A stretch of 64,000 nucleotides of DNA, taken from NCBI RefSeq assembly GCF_002087085.1, contig NZ_MWQY01000008.1, positions 62,001 through 126,000 on the forward strand, given 5' to 3'. Each line of letters opens with the position of its first letter. Position 1 is the first letter of the stretch. Of this stretch, positions 59,157 to 64,000 are shown piece after piece. The notes beneath the pieces are model-generated. The model made no database searches. It was not told the DNA's origin and saw nothing but the letters and a program-made list of their open reading frames with translations. Source of the stretch: Marispirochaeta aestuarii (lineage in GTDB: Bacteria; Spirochaetota; Spirochaetia; JC444; Marispirochaetaceae). The position numbers and the translations under genes are program-made.

Positions 59157-60008
59157 ATGTCAGCACGCCGGCACAGTATTGCGGATAATTTTGACCGCAA
59201 CACACGCAGACCCGGCTTTTCGGGAAAAAGAGCGGGACGCCTCAGCGAGCATCGCGCAGTATGGGCACCGGGGGTAAAAAACAGGACCCAGGCGGCCCTC
59301 TACATCAATAAGCGCATAGAGGAACACGCCCTGGCCCTTGACGCCGGAAAGGTCCTGGATCTGGGCTGCGGAACAGGCGCGACACTGATCGACCTGGCAA
59401 AGGCCCGGGATGCCCGCTACTCGGGTCTTACCCTCAGCAGGACCCGAAAACAGGCGGCGGACGAGCATATACTCAGGCAGGGACTCCAGGAAAAAATCCG
59501 TATATTCGAGGGCGACTTCCGGGATCCCAAGGTTTTTCGTCTTTTTCCTGACCATGACCTCATGTACGCAGTTGAGAGCACCTCCGGTCTCCCGGAAGAG
59601 GCGGACATCGCCCCGCTGGTCGCGGAAAGCCTTGTTCCCGGCAGAAGAATGATTCTCTGCGACTACATGCTGAAGGACGGGGAAAAGAGCCTCCCTCCAA
59701 AGGACAGGAGCCTCCTGAGGACGCTCAGGGAATACGGATACGCACCGGGGATCCGTTCCGCCCGGGACTGGATCGGCAGCTTTGAGGACGCGGGCCTCGA
59801 AACAATCGCTGCAGAGGATTTTACCGGATGGCTCAGGGTGTCACCCTTCTTATCCGTTACAGCCGGGGCGGTCTCACTGTTTGCCGGAAAAATCCGACTG
59901 TTCAGGGCGGAAACGCTGGCAGGTAAAACCGCTCTCTCTTCCATGCTCAGGCGCGGAAGCATGCAGTACCGTTTTCTCGTTTTCCAGAAAAGCAGAGAAT
60001 CCGCCTAG
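59157..60008 (+). CDS. Class I SAM-dependent methyltransferase
   Basis: Start ATG 59157, with GGGAGG 4 bases upstream; an earlier in-frame ATG at 59100 has none. The 283-residue enzyme has the SAM-binding motif VLDLGCGTGATLIDLAK (about residues 71-87), the acidic loop IRIFEGDFRDPK and a post-motif LVPGRRMILCDYML. An N-terminal extension (SARRHSIADNFDRNTRRPGFSG...) is typical of small-molecule methyltransferases of the UbiE/sterol type. The acceptor is unknown. Its end overlaps the convergent GntR gene by 4 bases. Confidence 0.82.
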   Translation: MSARRHSIADNFDRNTRRPGFSGKRAGRLSEHRAVWAPGVKNRTQAALYINKRIEEHALALDAGKVLDLGCGTGATLIDLAKARDARYSGLTLSRTRKQAADEHILRQGLQEKIRIFEGDFRDPKVFRLFPDHDLMYAVESTSGLPEEADIAPLVAESLVPGRRMILCDYMLKDGEKSLPPKDRSLLRTLREYGYAPGIRSARDWIGSFEDAGLETIAAEDFTGWLRVSPFLSVTAGAVSLFAGKIRLFRAETLAGKTALSSMLRRGSMQYRFLVFQKSRESA

Positions 60009-60721
60009 TCCGGCAGGGTCTGAAAAGTAGGCTCCTTCATGATATTCTCCCGGCTCTTCATCAGGTGGGAGTCTATTACATCCAGGGCCTCGGAAGAGTG
60101 GGCTTTCAGGTACTCCACAAGCCTGCGGTGTTCCTCGTAGGTCGCCGAAGCGCCGTGACAGACTCCGCAACCGTAACTGAAGCTCATGCTCAGATGGATA
60201 TTTACTATGGTATAGAACTGACGCACATAGTCATTGCGGGAAAGATTGCATAACTCCCTGTGAAACTCCCGGTCAAGATCAATGTACTCCTGAAGATGGT
60301 CCGCAGCTCCCCCGCTGATATCCTCGGCGGCAATGGATTCCATACGGGCGAGTAAGGAATCCAGAAGGCTGAGTTCGTTCAAACGGACATGGCGGTGAAC
60401 CAGCTCCACCGCAAAATGCTCAATCATGCGCCGGGCATCTATGGCATCAAGAACATCCTGCTTGGTGGGAGTCCTGATAAGGCAGGTACTCCGGGGATTT
60501 ACAACCACGACCCGGTCCTGTTCAAGACGCTTGATGGCATCCCGGATCGGCATGCTGCTGACCTGCAGACGCGACGCGATCTCCTTGATATTCAGACGGT
60601 CACCGAATTTCAGTTCTCCGGTGATAATTTTATTCGTTAAATACGCATATACCTGATCACTCAGGCTTGTACCGTTGGCAATGGAAAACCTGGGAGGATC
60701 TACAACCTGTTGCTCGCTCAT
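60005..60721 (-). CDS. GntR-family (FCD) repressor of the TRAP transporter operon
   Basis: A 238-residue FCD-type GntR regulator: winged HTH (LSDQVYAYLTNKIITGELKFGDRLNIKEIASRLQVSSMPIRDAIKRLEQDRVVVV, residues about 20-74) and a helical effector domain with metal-type ligands (DLDREFHREL, HRRLVEYLKAHSSEALDVIDSHLMKS). It is divergent from the TRAP transporter genes, and matching palindromes lie next to both start regions, so it most likely represses them and itself until an acid substrate is bound. Ribosome site GAGGAGAG precedes the ATG. Confidence 0.9.
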   Translation of the reverse strand: MSEQQVVDPPRFSIANGTSLSDQVYAYLTNKIITGELKFGDRLNIKEIASRLQVSSMPIRDAIKRLEQDRVVVVNPRSTCLIRTPTKQDVLDAIDARRMIEHFAVELVHRHVRLNELSLLDSLLARMESIAAEDISGGAADHLQEYIDLDREFHRELCNLSRNDYVRQFYTIVNIHLSMSFSYGCGVCHGASATYEEHRRLVEYLKAHSSEALDVIDSHLMKSRENIMKEPTFQTLPD

Positions 60722-60736
60722 ATATTTCTCTCCTCA

Positions 60737-60765
60737 AGCATATCAGAAAAAGGGTGTCTTTACAA
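60737..60765 (-). promoter_or_regulatory. Promoter of GntR (FCD) gene
   Basis: On the minus strand TTGTAA (60760-60765) and TATGCT (60737-60742) are separated by 17 bases. Confidence 0.55.
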
Positions 60766-60779
60766 GCAAGCAGCCTGAT

Positions 60780-60795
60780 ATCTGATATATTTGAT
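60780..60795. promoter_or_regulatory. GntR operator 1, upstream of the regulator gene
   Basis: ATCTGATATATTTGAT matches operator 2 at 14 of 16 positions. It is 15 bases upstream of the regulator's -35 box. Confidence 0.6.
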
Positions 60796-60903
60796 TAAAA
60801 ACGCTTAAAGCCTTTGCTGTTATATCACCGTAATTTTTATGCGTATCTACCCATAATATCATCTGAAAACAGGAATAGTTACAGTTTAACCCCGGATTTC
60901 TTA

Positions 60904-60932
60904 TTGACAGCTCCTGATATGGGGTGTAAGGT
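60904..60932 (+). promoter_or_regulatory. Promoter of TRAP transporter operon
   Basis: Perfect TTGACA (60904-60909), 17-base spacer, TAAGGT (60927-60932). The predicted start is near 60939, directly at operator 2. Confidence 0.7.
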
Positions 60933-60941
60933 TAACATATC

Positions 60942-60957
60942 ATCTGATATATCAGAT
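60942..60957. promoter_or_regulatory. GntR operator 2, at the TRAP transcription start
   Basis: ATCTGATATATCAGAT is a perfect 16-base palindrome placed just after the predicted transcription start and before the AGGAGG ribosome site, the right position for repression. Confidence 0.8.
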
Positions 60958-60968
60958 AGGAGGATATT

Positions 60969-61988
60969 ATGAAACACACTGCAAGAACAGTCGTATGTCT
61001 GCTGGCAGTACTGCTGCTGGTTTCGGCACTGCCTCTCTTTGCCGGAGGGGAAGGAGAAGAGGGAGGACAGAAGAAATATGTCCTGCGCTTCAACCATGTA
61101 CTCACCGAAAAAGACCCCTACCACCAGGCCTACCTGGAGTGGGCGGACGCCGTAGCCAAAAGAACCGACGGAAATCTGACCATCGAAGTATTCCACAGCT
61201 CCCAGCTGGGTGTGGAAGAGGACATCATCGAACAGATCCGTCAGGGAGCGAACGTGGGTCAGAACACCGACTCGGCACGCCTGGGTAACTACGTTCCCGA
61301 TATCGCCGTCATGAATGGCCCCTACTTTGCCGATACCCTGGAAGAGGTACAGACCCTCAACACCCTGGCCACCGTTGACGGATGGAAGAAGCAGCTGGAG
61401 GAGCAGTACGGAATCAAGGTTCTTTCCTTTTCATGGGTTCAGGGCTTCCGGAACATGCTCACCAACAAGCCGATCTATTCTCCCGCGGACATGAAGGGAC
61501 TTCTGATCCGTTCCCCCAATGCTCCCATCTGGATGGAGTCCATCCGCTCCCTGGGTGCAACTCCTGTTGCCCTTAACTACGGAGAGGTATACAGTGGTGT
61601 TCAGACCAAGGTAGTTGACGGTGCCGGCAACGTGTACCCCGCGACCTACAGCACCCGGATGTACGAGGTACTGGACTACCTGAGCGAAACCCAGCACATC
61701 ATGCTTATCAACTTCGCCATCTGCAGCGCCGACTGGTTCAACAATCTTCCCGCAGAGTACCAGACCATTCTGGAGGAAGAGTGCGAAAACGCCGGGCTCC
61801 GGGTTTCCAGACGCATCATGGGAGAACTTGCCGACGATGCCAAGGTTAAACTTCAGGAAGAGGGCATGACCATCATTCCCCATTCCGAGATCGACATCGC
61901 AGCCTTCAAGAAGAACTCCATCGCGGCCTACGAAGCCCTTGGCCTGCTGGATGTACGGAACCAGATCTTCAAGGAAATGGGAAAGTAA
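60969..61988 (+). CDS. TRAP transporter solute-binding protein (DctP family)
   Basis: A 339-residue binding protein with a signal peptide (VVCLLAVLLLVSALPLFA) followed by a GGEGEEGG linker. The DctP fold is clear: VLRFNHVLTEKDPYHQAYLEWADAVAKRTDGNLTIEVFHSSQLG, SFSWVQGFRNMLTNKPIYSPADMKGLLIRSPNAPIWMESIRSLGATPVALNYGEVYSGVQTKVVDGAGN (with the substrate-carboxylate Arg of the family in LLIRSPN). It captures an organic acid, such as a sugar acid, and hands it to the DctQ/DctM membrane pair that follows. It heads the operon controlled by the divergent GntR protein. Confidence 0.94.
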   Translation: MKHTARTVVCLLAVLLLVSALPLFAGGEGEEGGQKKYVLRFNHVLTEKDPYHQAYLEWADAVAKRTDGNLTIEVFHSSQLGVEEDIIEQIRQGANVGQNTDSARLGNYVPDIAVMNGPYFADTLEEVQTLNTLATVDGWKKQLEEQYGIKVLSFSWVQGFRNMLTNKPIYSPADMKGLLIRSPNAPIWMESIRSLGATPVALNYGEVYSGVQTKVVDGAGNVYPATYSTRMYEVLDYLSETQHIMLINFAICSADWFNNLPAEYQTILEEECENAGLRVSRRIMGELADDAKVKLQEEGMTIIPHSEIDIAAFKKNSIAAYEALGLLDVRNQIFKEMGK

Positions 61989-62011
61989 ACGTATCGTAAG
62001 GAGGTCCTACA

Positions 62012-62521
62012 ATGAGGCAGTCTTCATCCGACAACAACATGAATCGCTTAAAGTATCTATCCAAAAAGATCGAGGACGGAGAATCTGTGGTGGCGGGCGT
62101 CTGCCTCATTGCTTCGACCTCCCTTATCTTTCTGGCGGCGGTTGTACGGTCGTTCTCGCGGCCCATCAACTGGTCGCTGGATATATCCCTTTTTCTGTTT
62201 TCCTGGGCCGTATTTTTCAGTGCCGACGTGGCTTACCGGGACAACAAGCTGGTCAACCTTGATTTCTTTCAGGCCAGACTCTCTGACAACATGCGGCGCA
62301 TCCTGTCGCTGGTCATCCATCTGATCATCCTTGTATTCCTGCTGGCCCTGGTCTACTACGGAATCATCCTGGCCTATAAAACCCGGGAACGGGCGTTTCA
62401 GGGAATTCCCAACTTCAGCTACTCCTATATAACCATGAGTCTTCCCGTGGGGGCATTGCTTCTGCTTCGTTCCACGGTGGAGAAGATTATTACACTCTTT
62501 CGTAAAGACGGGGGTCAGTGA
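62012..62521 (+). CDS. TRAP transporter small permease (DctQ family)
   Basis: A 169-residue membrane protein with four hydrophobic segments: GVCLIASTSLIFLAAVVRSFS, WSLDISLFLFSWAVFFSADVAY (with the conserved Trp/Asp of DctQ), LSLVIHLIILVFLLALVYYGIIL and MSLPVGALLLL. It works with the large permease DctM and the binding protein. It starts 23 bases after the binding-protein gene with TAAGGAGG, and its stop overlaps the ATG of the large permease (TGATG). Confidence 0.92.
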   Translation: MRQSSSDNNMNRLKYLSKKIEDGESVVAGVCLIASTSLIFLAAVVRSFSRPINWSLDISLFLFSWAVFFSADVAYRDNKLVNLDFFQARLSDNMRRILSLVIHLIILVFLLALVYYGIILAYKTRERAFQGIPNFSYSYITMSLPVGALLLLRSTVEKIITLFRKDGGQ

Positions 62522-63804
62522 TGCTTGTAGTAGCCGTCGTATTTCTGTTTTTCCTGGCCATCGGCATGCCCGTGGCCTTTGCCATCGGCATTTCCGGGGT
62601 CATGTTCTTTCTGCAGCACCCGGAACTCCCCTTTACCATGATTGCCCAGCTCCCGGTATCCCAGACCCAGACCGTGCCCATGCTGGCAATCCCGCTTTTC
62701 ATATTTGCCGGGAACCTGATGAATGCCACCGGAATCACCTCCAGGCTCGTGAAACTCTCCACCCTGCTTACCGGACATATGAAGGGCGGCCTGGCCCAGG
62801 TGAGTGTCGTTTTGAGTACCCTGATGGGGGGAGTCTCCGGATCGGCCACTGCCGACGCGGCCATGGAAGCCCGTATACTCGGTCCAGGCATGCTCAAGCG
62901 GGGATACTCCAAGGGCTATACCGCCAGTGTAATCGGCTTTACATCTCTTATAACCGCGACCATTCCCCCGGGAATCGGCATAATCATATACGGTACCGTA
63001 GGAGAGGTATCCATCGGCCGCCTCTTTGCTGCGGGACTCATGGTGGGATTCCTGATGATGGTCGTAATGATGGGAACAGTCGCGGTAACAGCAAGAATCC
63101 GTAAATGGAAGCCCGAGAGGGAAAAAAAGGCAAGCATCAGGGAGATATTCGAGTCCCTGGCCGATACGATCTGGGCCCTCGTATTCCCTATCCTGCTCCT
63201 CGTGGGTATCCGCTTCGGACTTTTTACACCTTCGGAGGTCGGCGCCTTCGCCTGCGTATACGCGGTTCTGGTGGGAGTTTTCGTCTACAAGGAATTTACC
63301 TGGGAACGCCTCAAGGAGACCATGCATCACACCATTCGCGACATCGGTGCCATAATGTTTATCATCTCCCTGTCGGGGATCTTCGGCTACGGCATCCCCA
63401 TAGACCGGGTTCCGCAGATGCTGACCAGGTTCATCTCCGGCGTATCCCTGAACCCCTCGGTGGTACTCCTCATGATAATCGGTTTCCTGATTATCGTCGG
63501 AATGATAATGGAAGGCTCCGTGGCCATTCTGCTTTTGACGCCCATTCTTCTGCCCATGGTGGAGGAACTCGGTGTCGATCCGGTTCACTTCGGACTGATC
63601 ATGTGCTCGGTTATAACCATGGGACTTCTTACCCCGCCCATCGGTATATCCATGTACACGGTCTGCTCCATTCTGGAGTGCCCCACAAAGGAGTATCTGC
63701 GGGAGTTCATGGTCTTCCTGGTGGCCTTCGTAATCTACATTGTGATTCTCGTCTTTTTACCTGATGTGGTACTTTTTGTACCAAGGATACTGTATGGCAG
63801 CTGA
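62521..63804 (+). CDS. TRAP transporter large permease (DctM family)
   Basis: Start ATG 62521 (a GTG one codon earlier is in frame but less likely). The 428-residue protein has about 12-13 membrane segments and the DctM signature regions: GMPVAFAIGISGVMFFLQ, VPMLAIPLFIFAGNLMNATGI, MGGVSGSATADAAMEARILGPGMLKRGYSKGYTASVIGFTSLITATIPPGIGIIIYG and MEGSVAILLLTPILLPMVEELGVDPVHFGLIMCSVITMGLLTPPIGISMYTVC. It carries out Na+- or H+-driven uptake. The next gene starts 11 bases before its stop. Confidence 0.94.
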   Translation: MLVVAVVFLFFLAIGMPVAFAIGISGVMFFLQHPELPFTMIAQLPVSQTQTVPMLAIPLFIFAGNLMNATGITSRLVKLSTLLTGHMKGGLAQVSVVLSTLMGGVSGSATADAAMEARILGPGMLKRGYSKGYTASVIGFTSLITATIPPGIGIIIYGTVGEVSIGRLFAAGLMVGFLMMVVMMGTVAVTARIRKWKPEREKKASIREIFESLADTIWALVFPILLLVGIRFGLFTPSEVGAFACVYAVLVGVFVYKEFTWERLKETMHHTIRDIGAIMFIISLSGIFGYGIPIDRVPQMLTRFISGVSLNPSVVLLMIIGFLIIVGMIMEGSVAILLLTPILLPMVEELGVDPVHFGLIMCSVITMGLLTPPIGISMYTVCSILECPTKEYLREFMVFLVAFVIYIVILVFLPDVVLFVPRILYGS

Positions 63805-64000
63805 TACAATTGCCGAAGCAAAATTGCTGGCAGAAAAGATTACAATCGTTACCGGCGCGGCCCGCGGAATCGGGGCCGCCATTGCCAGACGCTTTGCCGC
63901 CGCCGGATCGCTGGTTATTGCAGTCGACCTGGAAGAGCCCTCTGAGCTTGTCTTTTCCATCGAAGCGGAAGGGGGACAGGCGGTTCCCGTGGCCCTGGAT
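63794..64000 (+). CDS. Short-chain dehydrogenase/reductase, 3' end cut by window
   Basis: A frame opens at ATG 63794, overlapping the DctM gene by 11 bases, and runs to the right edge. The visible ~69 residues begin an SDR: NAD(P)-binding TGAARGIG after KITIV (residues about 16-27), then the second strand LVIAVDLEEP (acidic Asp suggests NAD). The glycine motif is complete; the catalytic Tyr-Lys part lies beyond the edge. In TRAP-linked operons such enzymes oxidise or reduce the imported sugar acid. Confidence 0.85.
   Translation, partial: MAADTIAEAKLLAEKITIVTGAARGIGAAIARRFAAAGSLVIAVDLEEPSELVFSIEAEGGQAVPVALD

Noticed and set aside
1-64000. CRISPR arrays, insertion sequences, tRNA or rRNA genes, phage genes
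   Set aside because: I looked through intergenic gaps for repeats, terminal inverted repeats, transposase motifs and cloverleaf-like patterns and found none; gaps are short (none over about 255 bases).

Overview
The window is a dense, fully chromosomal-looking stretch from a GC-rich, Gram-negative (outer-membrane bearing) bacterium. I infer a free-living spirochaete (Spirochaetales): solute-binding proteins carry GGQKD/AAGQKD-like residues just after the signal peptide, there are several cyclic-di-GMP/HDOD signalling proteins and a chemotaxis receptor, YesM/YesN-type two-component genes, Mla lipid transport and many sugar/sugar-acid uptake genes. This is inference from gene content; no rRNA or other marker is present. 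I saw no tRNA, rRNA, CRISPR, insertion sequence, phage or plasmid genes.

Layout. 1-6.1 kb: transglutaminase-like protein (cut by the left edge), PQQ-like lipoprotein, two small beta-barrel-like proteins and an SppA protease with an extra N-terminal domain. 6.1-11 kb: GntR regulator, thioesterase, a [FeFe]-hydrogenase-like iron-sulfur protein coupled to an anti-sigma-type ATPase, GDPD, ornithine carbamoyltransferase. 11-28.8 kb: a sugar island centred on L-fucose: XylR-type regulator, L-fucose-dehydrogenase-like aldo/keto reductase and fuconolactonase-like hydrolase (oxidative branch); response regulator, sensor kinase and membrane-anchored sugar-binding sensor (three-component system); ribose/galactose-class ABC importer; mutarotase; sugar kinase and L-fucose isomerase (isomerase branch) under a LacI regulator with a perfect 20-bp operator; then phosphoribosyltransferase and FAH-family hydrolase. 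28.8-34 kb: a small self-contained transcription unit, LysR-CrtZ pair, ATPase-HDOD protein, small Cys protein, TauE permease, YpdA-like reductase. 34-44.7 kb: argA and a chemotaxis receptor, EAL protein, ferritin-VIT transporter, HAD phosphatase, orphan DNA methyltransferase, two PTS-EIIA proteins with a cation/proton antiporter. 44.7-53.4 kb: U32 protein, HD-GYP protein, multicopper oxidase, znuABC with a Cys/His-rich ribbon-helix-helix regulator. 53.5-64 kb: FAD oxidoreductase, MFS transporter, mlaEFD, methyltransferase, FCD-type GntR regulator divergent from a TRAP transporter, and the start of an SDR gene.

Two themes stand out. First, many monocistronic or first-in-operon genes have a sigma70-like promoter (TTGnnn, 17-bp spacer, TAnnnT) whose -10 box ends only 5-7 bases before the start codon, so their mRNAs are probably leaderless; genes inside operons instead have Shine-Dalgarno sequences or 4-bp ATGA overlaps. 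Second, several proteins are unusual fusions (barrel-like domain plus SppA, MCE domain plus beta-rich tail, GHKL ATPase plus HDOD, ferritin-like plus VIT) or unusual pairs (hydrogenase-like sensor plus ATPase; zinc uptake plus candidate zinc-sensing RHH protein). The most unusual non-coding item is an orphan promoter - 14-codon ORF - terminator cassette at 28.8-28.96 kb.
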